64,000 nt of DNA from JAVDCA01 sp035293985 (GCA_035293985.1 DATGLS010000008.1:186001-250000); one strand, 5' to 3'; counted from the stretch's first letter, positions 1-8,406 are shown. Notes: generated from the letters alone by a model not told the origin. Numbers and translations are program-made.

Positions 1-210
1 CTCAACGATGCGAGCCATATGCTCGCCGACCTGCAGAAGGCGATCGACATGAACCCGCGCAACACGTTTGCGCTCGACATGTTGGCTGGATATTACGAGC
101 ACCACGGCGACCGCGCGCGCGCCGCGGCCGAATATCGCAAGATCCTCGCGCTCCAGCCGGGAAACAAGCGCGTGCTCGAAAGGCTCAAGAGCCTGGAGGC
201 GACGCCCTGA
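1..210 (+). CDS. TPR-repeat protein, C-terminal fragment
   Basis: The reading frame is open from the first base of the window, so only the last 69 residues of the protein are present. The visible part holds about one and a half tetratricopeptide repeats: alternating small and large hydrophobic positions, with a proline starting the next helix pair (NPRNTFALDML, QPGNKRVLERL). TPR repeats form helical protein-binding scaffolds. The fragment says nothing about the partner or any upstream domain. It ends at a TGA about 55 bp before the tRNA-Gln gene on the other strand. Confidence 0.7.
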   Translation, partial: LNDASHMLADLQKAIDMNPRNTFALDMLAGYYEHHGDRARAAAEYRKILALQPGNKRVLERLKSLEATP

Positions 211-265
211 CTTGCGCCGGGAGGAGAGAGCCGTCCCCTGACGGGGGCGAGCAACTTGGCCATCG

Positions 266-337
266 CTGGGGCGCCAGGATTCGAACCTGGGAATGGCGGA
301 ATCAAAATCCGCTGCCTTACCACTTGGCTACGCCCCA
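266..337 (-). tRNA. tRNA-Gln (anticodon TTG)
   Basis: Read on the minus strand, the 72 bases fold into a full cloverleaf. The acceptor stem is TGGGGCG/CGCCCCA, the anticodon stem GCGGA/TCCGC closes a 7-base loop TTTTGAT, and the T-loop is GGTTCGAATCC. Loop positions 34-36 read TTG, so it decodes CAA and, by wobble, CAG. The base after the acceptor stem is a G discriminator followed by CGA, so the CCA tail is not encoded and must be added by the CCA-adding enzyme. Confidence 0.96.
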
Positions 338-861
338 TTGCGCGGGCGGACCATACTGGCGCGGAGGCGGCGGGGCAAACGGGTTCGCCGCCGGAGTCGC
401 CGCCAGTTCGCCAAGCCGGCCGCGGCTGCAGTTACATCTATATTGATCGGGCGCAACTCGACGCGTGCACATTTTGTTCTTGGCGGCACGCGTCATCCAC
501 GATTAAGTGTGCGAGCTGCCGCGATGACGGCGATTACTGCCGATGGTCAGCGTGCCGGCCCGGAACGCGTAGGACCATGCGATAGCCGAGAAACTCATGA
601 GCCCGCCGCCCTCGTCTAAAGATTGCACTACATATCAGTACAACCATTTTTCGATTTGGCGATTTGGCAGAACGAACTCGAAAAAGGGCAGCAATTTCAA
701 CGGTGGGCCCCACCGCGGTCACGGATGCGGAACCGACCAGGATGGCGGCAGGTTGCGCGAGCCACAGCGCCGCGCCGCCCCGGCATTTTTCCAGAACTCC
801 AGAACGAACCCAACTGGGATAACAGCAACAATCTCATCATCTTGAAACCCGGTCCTGCCAC
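338..861. other. Intergenic stretch without a recognisable gene
   Basis: Several open frames of 60-110 codons cross this stretch on both strands. Their translations are rich in Arg, Cys and Ser, show no family signature and lack a convincing ribosome binding site. The segment at 600-700 is clearly less GC-rich than its surroundings and may hold the promoter of the acyl-CoA dehydrogenase gene, but no confident -35/-10 pair is visible. Confidence 0.5.
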
Positions 862-2646
862 ATGACCTACCGCGCCCCGGTTGCCGACATCGCCTTCGCG
901 TTGCGTCACGCCGCCCGCTTCACGCAGGCCCGGAAGGCCGGCATCTATGACCTCGACGACGAGACCCTAGACGCCGTGCTGGAGGAGGCCGGCAAGTTCG
1001 CGACCGACGTGATCGCGCCGCTCGATCGGGTCGGCGACCTGCACGGCACGCCGTTCAAGGATGGCGTCGTCACCACCCCGCCCGGCTGGAAGGAGGCCTA
1101 CACGTCGTGGGCGGCGGCCGGCTGGAACGGGCTCGCCTCGCCCGAGCAATGGGGGGGCCAGGGCCTGCCGGCGGCCGTCAATGCGGCCTGCGTCGAGATG
1201 TGGAACTCGGCCTCGATGGCGTTCGGCATCGGGCCGGTGCTGACCATGGCAGCCATCAATGCGCTCGCGCAGCACGGCAGCGAGGCGCTCAAGCAGCAAT
1301 ATCTGGCCAAGCTGGTCTCGGGCGAATGGATGGGCACCATGCAGCTCACCGAGCCGCAGGCCGGCTCGGACGTCGGCGCGCTGCGCAGCAAGGCCGAGCG
1401 CGCGAGCGACGGCAGCTATCGCATCAGCGGAGCCAAGATCTTCATCACCTACGGCGAGCACGATCTCACCGACAACATCATCCATTTCGTGCTGGCGCGG
1501 CTCCCCGACGCGCCGCCCGGCACGCGCGGCATCTCGCTGTTCCTCGTTCCGAAGTTTCTGCTCAACGCCGACGGTTCGCTCGGCGCGCGCAACGACGTGC
1601 GCGCCCATTCGGTCGAGCACAAGCTCGGCATTCATGCCTCGCCCACCTGCACCATGGTCTATGGCGACAATGGCGGCGCCACCGGCTGGCTGGTCGGCGA
1701 AGAAAACCGCGGCATGGCCTGCATGTTCACGATGATGAACGAGGCGCGGCTTGCGGTCGGCCTGCAGGGCGTGGCGATCGCCGAGACCGCGACGCAGCGG
1801 GCGATCGCCTATGCGCGCGAGCGCCGGCAAGGACAAGTTCGTGGCCGCGGGGCCGGCACGCCGGCGACGCAGCCCTCGCCGATCATCGCCCACCCGGACG
1901 TGCGGCGCATGCTGATGAGCATGCGCGGCCTCACGCGGGCGGCGCGTGCGATCTGCTACGCGACCGCGGTCGCGATCGACCGCAGCCACAAGGCTGCCGA
2001 CGAGAAATCGCGCGCCGCCGCGCATGAGCGCGCCTCGCTGCTCACACCCGTCGCAAAAGCCTTCGCGACCGACATCGGCAGCGAGGTCGCCTCCCTCGGC
2101 GTCCAGGTGCACGGCGGCATGGGCTACATCGAGGAGACCGGCGCGGCGCAGCACTTTCGCGACGCCCGCATCGCCCAGATCTACGAGGGCACCAACGGCA
2201 TCCAGGCGATCGATCTCGTCACCCGCAAGCTGCCGATGGCGGGCGGCGCCGCGGTCGGGACGTATCTCGATGAGCTGCGCGCGAGCGTCGCCGCCGTGAA
2301 TGCCGCCAACGATCCCGCCTTCGGCGCGACCGGCGCGCGGCTCGGCGAGGCGGTCGAGCACCTCGCGCGCGCCACGACGTGGTTGCTCGCGCGCCTCGAG
2401 GGCGAGCCGGACGCCGCGCTCGCGGGCGCGACGTCCTATCTGCGCCTGTTCGGCCTCGCGGCCGGCGGCTGCATGCTCGCCGACGAGGCGCTCGCGGCGC
2501 TGCGCATGACCGGCAACGGCGATGCGCCCGGCCGCGTCGCCGTCGCGCGCTTCTTCGCCGAGAACCTCGCGACCGCCGCCGGCGGCCTTGCGACCACCAT
2601 CACCGACGGCGCCGGCGCGCTCGCGCCCGCGGACGTGTTCGGATAA
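862..2646 (+). CDS. Acyl-CoA dehydrogenase (long form with C-terminal extension)
   Basis: A 594-residue flavoprotein of the acyl-CoA dehydrogenase superfamily, expected to oxidise an acyl-CoA thioester to the 2,3-enoyl-CoA with FAD and to pass electrons to ETF in the cytoplasm. The N-terminus (TYRAPVADIAFALRH) is the short leader typical of the long subfamily that includes 3-methylmercaptopropionyl-CoA dehydrogenase-like enzymes. The central part has the MQLTEPQAGSDVGAL signature. The C-terminal half has RIAQIYEGTNGIQAIDL, whose Glu is the family's catalytic base, followed by an extra helical domain of about 120 residues. An enoyl-CoA hydratase follows 87 bp downstream, so the two probably perform consecutive beta-oxidation steps. 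The substrate cannot be told from sequence. Confidence 0.93.
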   Translation: MTYRAPVADIAFALRHAARFTQARKAGIYDLDDETLDAVLEEAGKFATDVIAPLDRVGDLHGTPFKDGVVTTPPGWKEAYTSWAAAGWNGLASPEQWGGQGLPAAVNAACVEMWNSASMAFGIGPVLTMAAINALAQHGSEALKQQYLAKLVSGEWMGTMQLTEPQAGSDVGALRSKAERASDGSYRISGAKIFITYGEHDLTDNIIHFVLARLPDAPPGTRGISLFLVPKFLLNADGSLGARNDVRAHSVEHKLGIHASPTCTMVYGDNGGATGWLVGEENRGMACMFTMMNEARLAVGLQGVAIAETATQRAIAYARERRQGQVRGRGAGTPATQPSPIIAHPDVRRMLMSMRGLTRAARAICYATAVAIDRSHKAADEKSRAAAHERASLLTPVAKAFATDIGSEVASLGVQVHGGMGYIEETGAAQHFRDARIAQIYEGTNGIQAIDLVTRKLPMAGGAAVGTYLDELRASVAAVNAANDPAFGATGARLGEAVEHLARATTWLLARLEGEPDAALAGATSYLRLFGLAAGGCMLADEALAALRMTGNGDAPGRVAVARFFAENLATAAGGLATTITDGAGALAPADVFG

Positions 2647-2664
2647 GTCAGATGGGCAGTGCCG

Positions 2665-2700
2665 GCGCCCCTTCTCACCCGTCAGGGGGAGAGGGAGCGC
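2665..2700. repeat. C/G-tract hairpin repeat
   Basis: GCGCCCCTTCTC pairs with GAGAGGGAGCGC over 12 positions with one mismatch and one GU. It lies in the gap between the acyl-CoA dehydrogenase and the hydratase. Similar CTCTCCCC/GGGGAGAG hairpins occur at 31400-31545 and 52203-52320. It lacks a following T-run, so it looks more like a dispersed palindromic repeat than a classical terminator. Confidence 0.5.
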
Positions 2701-2733
2701 TCGCGCCGTGCCGGCCCAACGAAAGCAGCTTCC

Positions 2734-3486
2734 ATGTCCGATCTCGTTCTCGTCACCGACGACGGCCCCATCCGCACCGTGCGGATGAACCGGCCGGAGA
2801 AGAAGAACGCGCTCACGCTGCCGATGTATGCCGCCCTCGTCGCGGCGCTCGACGGCGCCGCCGTGTCGGCGGCAACGCGCGTCGTCGTCATCGCCGGCGC
2901 GCCCGGCGCCTTCTGCGCCGGCAACGACCTGCAGGATTTCCTCGACGCCACGAGGAGCGCCGAGGGCCTCGCGCCGCCGCTGGTCGCGTTCCTGTACGCG
3001 CTGGCGCGGGCCGAGAAGCCGCTGGTCGCGGCGGTCGGCGGGCTCGCGGTCGGCATCGGCACCACCATGCTGCTGCATTGCGACCATGTGGTCGCCGGCA
3101 GCGACGCGCGCCTCGTCACGCCGTTCGCGCAGCTCGGCCTCGTGCCGGAGGCGGGCTCGAGCCTGCTCGGACCGCGCCGGCTCGGCCACGCACGTGCCTT
3201 TGCACTGCTCGCCATGGGCCGCGCGCTCGATGCCGCCGCCGCGCTCGCGGCCGGTCTCGTCAACACGGTGGTCGCGCCCGATCAGGTCGACGCCGAGGCC
3301 ATGAAGGCCGCGCGCGAGATCGCGGCGCTGCCCGCGCAGGCGCTCGCGGCGACGCGGCGCCTGCTGCGCGGCGCACCCGAGGAGACCATCCGCCGCATCG
3401 ATGAGGAAGTCGCCGAGTTCAAGCGGCGGCTCGCCTCGCCGGAGGCGAAGGCGGCGTTCGAGGCGTTCCTGGCAAGGAGGAAATAG
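2734..3486 (+). CDS. Enoyl-CoA hydratase/isomerase family protein
   Basis: A 250-residue crotonase-fold protein, expected to hydrate or isomerise enoyl-CoA esters in the cytoplasm. The oxyanion-hole segment GAFCAGNDLQDF lies near residue 60 and the second one (GGLAVGIGTTMLLHCD) near 105. The catalytic region LGLVPEAGSSLLGPRRLG contains one of the two Glu residues normal for hydratases, so isomerase or dehalogenase-type chemistry is not excluded. The ATG at 2734 (SDLVLVTDDGPIRTV) is preferred over an in-frame start at 2659, because the extra residues come from the hairpin repeat. The TAG stop lies inside the first unit of the heptamer repeat that follows. Confidence 0.9.
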   Translation: MSDLVLVTDDGPIRTVRMNRPEKKNALTLPMYAALVAALDGAAVSAATRVVVIAGAPGAFCAGNDLQDFLDATRSAEGLAPPLVAFLYALARAEKPLVAAVGGLAVGIGTTMLLHCDHVVAGSDARLVTPFAQLGLVPEAGSSLLGPRRLGHARAFALLAMGRALDAAAALAAGLVNTVVAPDQVDAEAMKAAREIAALPAQALAATRRLLRGAPEETIRRIDEEVAEFKRRLASPEAKAAFEAFLARRK

Positions 3487-3560
3487 CGAGTGGCGAATGG
3501 CGAATGGCGAGTAGACCGGCCCCATTCGCTATTCGCTATTCGCTATTCGCTACTCGCCAT
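3484..3560. repeat. Heptamer stem-loop repeat, copy 1
   Basis: The left arm is built from seven-base units tagcgag/tggcgaa/tggcgaa/tggcgag (3484-3512). The right arm at 3525-3560 is built from their complements (ttcgcta four times, then ctcgcca). A short spacer, accggcccca, separates the arms, so the whole folds into a long imperfect hairpin. It begins at the stop codon of the hydratase gene and may act as a transcription end or RNA-stability element. A related copy lies at 4854-4929. Confidence 0.85.
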
Positions 3561-3622
3561 TTGCGGCCAACGTCGCGAGCCCGCCTTTCATTCGCCCCGC
3601 CCCAGTACTAAGTGTGGGTTCC

Positions 3623-4552
3623 ATGGCGACCCTGTACATCACCCACCCGGCCTGCCTCGACCACATCACGCCGCTCGGTCACCCCGAGCGCACCGACCGG
3701 CTCAAGGCGGTCGAGCGCGCGCTGGAGGACGAGAAATTCCAGCCGCTCGCGCGCGAGCAGGCGCCCGAGGCCGCGCTCGAGACCATCGCGCTCGCGCACC
3801 CGCTCGACTATGTCGAGCAGATCCGCGACGCCACGCCGAGCGTCGGCATGGTGCGCATCGACGCCGACACCTCGATGTCGCCCGGCAGCTTCGCGGCCGC
3901 GACCCGCGCGGTCGGCGCCGCGACGCTTGCGGTCGACGAGGTGGTCGCCAAGAAGGCCGCCAACGCCTTCTGCGCCGTGCGCCCGCCCGGCCACCACGCC
4001 GAGACCGAGCGGCCGATGGGCTTCTGCCTGTTCAACTCGGTCGCGATCGCGGCGCGCCACGCGCAGAAGCGGCACGGGCTCGACCGCGTCGCCATCGTCG
4101 ATTTCGACGTGCATCACGGCAACGGCAGCCAGGACATTTTCTGGCAGGATCCGACCGTCATGTACTGCTCGACCCACGAAATGCCGCTCTATCCCGGCAC
4201 CGGCGCGGTGTCCGAGCGCGGCGAGCACAACACCATCGTCAACGCGCCGCTGCGCGCCGGCGACGGCGGCGCGAGATTCCGCGAGGCGATGACGAGCGTG
4301 ATCCTGCCGCGGCTCGACGGCTTCAAGCCCGACCTGCTGCTGATCTCGGCCGGCTTCGACGCCCACACGCGCGATCCGTTGGCGAATCTCAACCTGGTCG
4401 AGGACGATTTCGCCTGGGTGACGGCCAAGCTGATGGAAGCCGCCGACAAATATTGCGACGGCCGCGTCGTCTCGGTGCTCGAAGGCGGCTACGACCTGCA
4501 GGGTCTCGCCCAGTCGGTCGCGGCACACGTGATCACACTGATGCGCGGATGA
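3623..4552 (+). CDS. Histone deacetylase family hydrolase (acetoin utilisation/acetylpolyamine type)
   Basis: A 309-residue zinc hydrolase of the HDAC/arginase fold. Class signatures are present in order: RPPGHHAE (tandem His), VDFDVHHGNGSQD (zinc-binding Asp and His), STHEMPLYPGTG, and SAGFDAHTRDPL (third zinc ligand Asp), ending in EGGYDLQGL. All expected catalytic and zinc positions are present, so it should deacetylate an acetylated amine or lysine; bacterial relatives act on acetylpolyamines or acetyl-proteins. The ATG at 3623 fits the family start (ATLYITHPACLDHI); a GTG nine bases upstream is the alternative. xseB follows 47 bp downstream, an order common in rhizobial genomes. Confidence 0.93.
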   Translation: MATLYITHPACLDHITPLGHPERTDRLKAVERALEDEKFQPLAREQAPEAALETIALAHPLDYVEQIRDATPSVGMVRIDADTSMSPGSFAAATRAVGAATLAVDEVVAKKAANAFCAVRPPGHHAETERPMGFCLFNSVAIAARHAQKRHGLDRVAIVDFDVHHGNGSQDIFWQDPTVMYCSTHEMPLYPGTGAVSERGEHNTIVNAPLRAGDGGARFREAMTSVILPRLDGFKPDLLLISAGFDAHTRDPLANLNLVEDDFAWVTAKLMEAADKYCDGRVVSVLEGGYDLQGLAQSVAAHVITLMRG

Positions 4553-4599
4553 TAAGATGGCGCGGCGGGACGTTGAGTCGCGCGCGCACTGGATAGATC

Positions 4600-4851
4600 A
4601 TGGGCGAAACCAACCACGCAGACGTCAGCAGGCTCACCTTCGAGAAGGCGATCGAGGAGCTCGAATCGATCGTCAAGCGGCTCGAGGAAGGCAAGGTGCC
4701 GCTCGAGGAATCGGTCGCGATCTACGAGCGCGGCGAGGCGCTCAAGCGCCGCTGCGAGGAGCTGCTGCGCCAGGCCGAGGCGCGGGTGGAGAAGATCACC
4801 CTCGACGCCGCCGGCAAGCCGAGAGGCACCGAGCCGCTCGATGTGAAGTGA
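4600..4851 (+). CDS. xseB: Exodeoxyribonuclease VII small subunit
   Basis: An 83-residue protein with the XseB family pattern: LTFEKAIEELESIVKRLEEGKVPLEESVAIYERGEALKRRCEELL. This long helical hairpin wraps around the XseA catalytic subunit. The complex degrades single-stranded DNA in both directions. XseA is not in the window. The gene is followed directly by heptamer repeat copy 2. Confidence 0.95.
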   Translation: MGETNHADVSRLTFEKAIEELESIVKRLEEGKVPLEESVAIYERGEALKRRCEELLRQAEARVEKITLDAAGKPRGTEPLDVK

Positions 4852-4853
4852 TC

Positions 4854-4929
4854 GGGGGCGAATGGCGAGTAGCGAATAGCGAGTAGTGCATCTTCTCAAT
4901 TCGCTACTCGCCATTCGCTATTCGCCCCC
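4854..4929. repeat. Heptamer stem-loop repeat, copy 2
   Basis: The left arm ggggg-cgaatgg-cgagtag-cgaatag-cgagtag (4854-4886) pairs with the right arm ttcgcta-ctcgcca-ttcgcta-ttcgccccct (4900-4929) around a 13-base loop. It uses the same seven-base vocabulary as copy 1 at 3484. The two copies flank the deacetylase-xseB pair. Confidence 0.85.
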
Positions 4930-4999
4930 TCGCGATCATTGCAAGCCGTCCCGCCAGCGCCCATATCGTCGGCGCAGCGATCACGCGCGGAGGCGGCAG

Positions 5000-5917
5000 A
5001 TGAGCTTCTTTCCCGGCAAAGACCCGGCAGCCGGCGATGCCCACTCGTGCGATGCGATCGAGCGCGTGATCGTCCCCCGCACCAGCGATCTCGGCGGCTT
5101 CTTCGTCCGCCGCGCACTCCCCTCCTCCCAGCGCCGCATGGTCGGGCCGTTCATTTTCTTCGACCACATGGGGCCGGCCGAATTCCGCGAGGGCCAGGGC
5201 ATCGACGTGCGGCCACACCCGCATATCGGGCTCGCGACCGTCACCTATCTGTTCGCCGGCGAGATCATGCACCGCGACAGCCTGGGCAGCGTCGCCGCGA
5301 TCCAGCCCGGCGCGGTCAACTGGATGACCGCCGGCCGCGGCATCGCCCACTCGGAACGCACCGCGCCCGAGCATCGCCTCGCCGGCGAGCCGCTGCATGG
5401 CCTGCAGTGCTGGGTCGCGCTGCCGGCCAGCGCCGAGGAAGGCGCACCCGGCTTCGTGCACCACGCGGCGGACGAGCTCCCGGTCGCGACCGGCGAAGGC
5501 AAGACCGTGCGGCTGGTGGCCGGCCGCTTCCTCGGCATGACCTCGCCGGTCGTGACCGGCTGGGACACCCTGATGGCAGACGTCACGCTTGCCGCCGGGG
5601 CGAGCCTCCCGCTCGATGCCGAGACCGAGGAGCGTGCCATTTATATTGTGTCGGGCGAGATCGAGATTGCCGGCGATCGTTTCGAGGCCGGGCGCCTGCT
5701 CGTCTTCAAGCCGGGCGACCGCATTACCGTGACGGCAGCCGTCCCCGCGCGCATCGCGGTCGTGGGTGGCGCCGCGATGGATGGGCCGCGACACATCTGG
5801 TGGAATTTCGTCTCCTCGCGCAAGGAGCGCATCGACCAAGCCAAGGCTGATTGGAAGGCCGGCCGATTCGCAGCGGTGCCAGGCGAGACCGAGTTCATCC
5901 CGCTGCCGGAATCCTGA
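5000..5917 (+). CDS. Pirin family protein
   Basis: A 305-residue bicupin. The N-terminal cupin carries the pirin metal site HPHIGLATVTYLFAGEIMHRDSLG and GRGIAHSER; the C-terminal half (TPVVTGWDTLMADVTL to GDRITVTA) is the second barrel. Bacterial pirins bind one metal ion in the N-terminal cupin, and some have quercetin 2,3-dioxygenase activity. The ATG at 5000 has a GGAGG-type site about 8 bp upstream and matches the normal family start; the longer open frame upstream runs into the heptamer repeat and was discarded. Confidence 0.92.
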   Translation: MSFFPGKDPAAGDAHSCDAIERVIVPRTSDLGGFFVRRALPSSQRRMVGPFIFFDHMGPAEFREGQGIDVRPHPHIGLATVTYLFAGEIMHRDSLGSVAAIQPGAVNWMTAGRGIAHSERTAPEHRLAGEPLHGLQCWVALPASAEEGAPGFVHHAADELPVATGEGKTVRLVAGRFLGMTSPVVTGWDTLMADVTLAAGASLPLDAETEERAIYIVSGEIEIAGDRFEAGRLLVFKPGDRITVTAAVPARIAVVGGAAMDGPRHIWWNFVSSRKERIDQAKADWKAGRFAAVPGETEFIPLPES

Positions 5918-6046
5918 ACGTCTCCGTGCCGGTAAAGTTAATCTCGCAAATTCAGAGAGATAGATGGATTTCTTGGAGAGGCTGAGCAACGCCTCGCGAC
6001 ACACCAAATCTTAACCCAAGAGAGTGGACACCCTGGCCCGCATGGA

Positions 6047-6396
6047 AGCCCAAGGGTCATCGGCCACACCGCAAATTCGCCACGGATGTCAAAAGTATGG
6101 AACCGATCAGCGGTTTGCGGTTTTGGGCTAGAGCAGCCGGCAAGCTCGGGGGATCGCGCCGGTAATGCGGTATGACTGGCGGGTGGGTTCCAACATGCCT
6201 CTTGCCGTTTGCACCCGGAAGCCGGGTGTCCTACTGTCTTCTTTGGACTCCTCTAAAGGATGGGGCATGCCTCCAAGTGGAGGCAGTTCAAAGGGTGGCA
6301 TGAGAAGGCCAGTGCGCGCGTAACCCACCGGGAGCACGATTCCGTGCCTGCCTGCTGATCGAGTAATGGCCTGAGTAGCGGCATGGTTAGGTGCCG
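6047..6396 (+). ncRNA. Candidate structured RNA in the dxs leader
   Basis: The interval between the pirin gene and dxs is crowded with complementary segments. Helices read directly: 6047-6053/6123-6129 enclosing 6068-6075/6114-6121 (8 bp); 6137-6141/6158-6162; a long-range 8-bp helix 6182-6189/6322-6329 enclosing hairpins 6212-6218/6222-6228 and 6268-6274/6279-6285 (7 bp each); then hairpins 6334-6338/6343-6347 and 6379-6383/6392-6396. AGGCCA (6306-6311) also complements TGGCCT (6367-6372), which would form a pseudoknot. No protein-like frame explains the stretch. It could be a cis leader of dxs or an orphan mobile-element RNA such as a HEARO/omega-type RNA that has lost its nuclease gene; the strand is assumed from the direction of dxs. 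Confidence 0.5.
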
Positions 6397-6414
6397 TTGA
6401 ACAGAATCCGGAGA

Positions 6415-8349
6415 ATGTCATTGTCCCAGTCGCCTTCGAAGACACCTCTGCTTGACAAGGTCGACACGCCGGCGGACCTGCGGCGTCTCGAGCCTTCGCA
6501 GTTGCGTCAGGTCGCCGACGAGCTGCGCCAGGAGATGATCTCCGCGGTCGCGGTGACCGGCGGCCATCTGGGTGCCGGCCTCGGCGTCGTCGAGCTGACC
6601 GTCGCGCTGCATTATGTGTTCGACACCCCGCGCGACCGGCTGATCTGGGACGTCGGCCATCAGGCCTATCCGCACAAGATCATCACCGGGCGCCGCAGCC
6701 GCATCCGCACCTTGCGTCAGGGTGGCGGCCTCTCGGGCTTCACCAAGCGCGCCGAGAGCGAGTACGACCCGTTCGGCGCCGCCCATTCGTCGACCTCGAT
6801 CTCGTCGGGGCTCGGCATGGCGGTCGCGCGCGACCAGAAGGGCGAGAACAACAACGTCGTCGCGGTGATCGGCGACGGCGCCATGTCGGCCGGCATGGCC
6901 TACGAGGCGATGAACAACGCCGGCGCCATGGATTCGCGTCTCATCGTCATCCTCAACGACAACGACATGTCGATTGCACCGCCAGTCGGCGCCATGTCGG
7001 CGTATCTGTCGCGGCTGTGGTCGGGCCGCGCCTATCGCTCGCTGCGCGATATCGGCAAGCAGCTCGGCAAGCACCTGCCCAAGCTGATCAAGGAGCGCGC
7101 CGCGCTCGCCGAGGAATACGCCCGCGGCATGATGATGGGCGGCGGCACTCTGTTCGAGGATCTCGGCTTCTATTATGTCGGCCCGATCGACGGACACAAC
7201 ATCGACCACCTGCTGCCGGTGCTGCGCAACGTGCGCGACAGCAAGACCGGACCGATCCTGGTCCACGTGGTCACGCAGAAGGGCAAGGGCTACGCCCCGG
7301 CCGAGCAGTCCGCCGACAAGTATCACGGCGTCGTCAAGTTCGACGTCGCAACCGGCGCCCAGGCCAAGTCGAAGTCGAACGCCCCCGCCTATCAGAAGGT
7401 GTTCGGCCAGAGCCTGATCAAGGAAGCGCGCAAGGACAAGCGCATCATCGGCATCACCGCCGCGATGCCATCCGGCACCGGCATCGATCTCTTCCAGAAG
7501 GAATTCCCCGACCGCACCTTCGACGTCGGCATCGCCGAGCAGCATGCCGTCACGTTCGCGGCCGGCCTCGCGACCGAGGGCCTGAAGCCTTTCTGCGCGA
7601 TCTACTCGACCTTCCTGCAGCGCGCCTATGACCAGGTCGTGCATGACGTCGCGATCCAGAACCTGCCGGTGCGCTTCGCCATGGACCGCGCCGGCCTCGT
7701 CGGCGCCGACGGACCGACGCACGCGGGCGCGTTCGACATCGCGTATCTCGGCTGCCTGCCGAATTTCGTGCTGATGGCGGCTGGCGACGAGGCCGATCTC
7801 GTCCACATGGTCGCGACGCAGGCCGCGCTCGACGAGCATCCCTCGGCGTTGCGCTATCCGCGCGGCGAAGGCGTCGGCGTCACCATGCCGGAAGACGGTA
7901 AGCCACTCGAGATCGGCAAGGGCCGCATCCTCAAGGAAGGTCACAAGATCGCCCTCCTCTCCTACGGCACCCGGCTCGCCGAGTGCCTGAAGGCGTCAGA
8001 GGAGCTCGCCGCCCTCGGTCTTGCCACCACGGTCGCGGACGCGCGCTTCGCCAAGCCGCTCGACACCGAGCTCGTATACCGCCTCGCGCGCGAGCATGAG
8101 GTGCTGGTGACGATCGAGGAAGGCTCGATCGGCGGCTTCGGCACCTATGTGCTGCAGGCGCTCGCCGAGGCCGGGCTGCTCGATCGCGGCCTCAAGGTCC
8201 GCGCGATGGTGCTGCCCGACGTCTTCATCGATCAGGACACGCCCAACGCCATGTACGCCAAGGCCGGCCTCGATGCCAAAGGCATCGTCGCCAAGGTGTT
8301 CGAGGCGCTCGGCAAGGACCTGCGCACCGAGGCCGCGCGGCTCGCCTGA
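6415..8349 (+). CDS. dxs: 1-deoxy-D-xylulose-5-phosphate synthase
   Basis: A thiamine-diphosphate enzyme of 644 residues that condenses pyruvate and glyceraldehyde-3-phosphate, the first step of the MEP isoprenoid pathway. Visible family blocks are GHLGAGLGVVELTVALHYVF, DVGHQAYPHKI, the ThDP site GDGAMSAGMAYEAMNNAG to NDNDMSI, the central FDVGIAEQHAVTFAAGLA with catalytic Glu, and DRAGLVGADGPTHAG. Length is normal. The start is uncertain: GGAG at 6410-6413 is only 1 bp from the ATG at 6415 but 7 bp from a TTG at 6421, while a GTG at 6391 lies in the RNA-like region. A strong hairpin terminator follows the stop. Confidence 0.97.
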   Translation: MSLSQSPSKTPLLDKVDTPADLRRLEPSQLRQVADELRQEMISAVAVTGGHLGAGLGVVELTVALHYVFDTPRDRLIWDVGHQAYPHKIITGRRSRIRTLRQGGGLSGFTKRAESEYDPFGAAHSSTSISSGLGMAVARDQKGENNNVVAVIGDGAMSAGMAYEAMNNAGAMDSRLIVILNDNDMSIAPPVGAMSAYLSRLWSGRAYRSLRDIGKQLGKHLPKLIKERAALAEEYARGMMMGGGTLFEDLGFYYVGPIDGHNIDHLLPVLRNVRDSKTGPILVHVVTQKGKGYAPAEQSADKYHGVVKFDVATGAQAKSKSNAPAYQKVFGQSLIKEARKDKRIIGITAAMPSGTGIDLFQKEFPDRTFDVGIAEQHAVTFAAGLATEGLKPFCAIYSTFLQRAYDQVVHDVAIQNLPVRFAMDRAGLVGADGPTHAGAFDIAYLGCLPNFVLMAAGDEADLVHMVATQAALDEHPSALRYPRGEGVGVTMPEDGKPLEIGKGRILKEGHKIALLSYGTRLAECLKASEELAALGLATTVADARFAKPLDTELVYRLAREHEVLVTIEEGSIGGFGTYVLQALAEAGLLDRGLKVRAMVLPDVFIDQDTPNAMYAKAGLDAKGIVAKVFEALGKDLRTEAARLA

Positions 8350-8379
8350 GTGGTTGCGCAGCGCACACGTGAAACGTGT

Positions 8380-8406
8380 ATGCCCCGCTCCGGCGGGGCA
8401 TTTCTT
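8380..8406 (+). terminator. Rho-independent terminator after dxs
   Basis: ATGCCCCGC and GCGGGGCAT form a 9-bp stem closed by the tetraloop TCCG, followed by TTCTTC. It lies 30 bp after the dxs stop and separates dxs from the diguanylate cyclase genes. Confidence 0.85.

Noticed and set aside
293..619. A 108-codon frame starting inside the tRNA-Gln gene
   Set aside because: It begins within the tRNA on the opposite strand, has no ribosome site and reads as Arg-rich low-complexity protein.
967..3525. An 852-codon open frame on the minus strand opposite the acyl-CoA dehydrogenase and hydratase genes
   Set aside because: Its translation is Arg-, Gly- and Ala-rich without any domain, and it mirrors the GC-rich third codon positions of two well-supported genes. 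It is a shadow.
6128..6445. A 105-codon minus-strand frame in the dxs leader
   Set aside because: The pairing pattern of the region explains it better as RNA, and the translation has no family resemblance.
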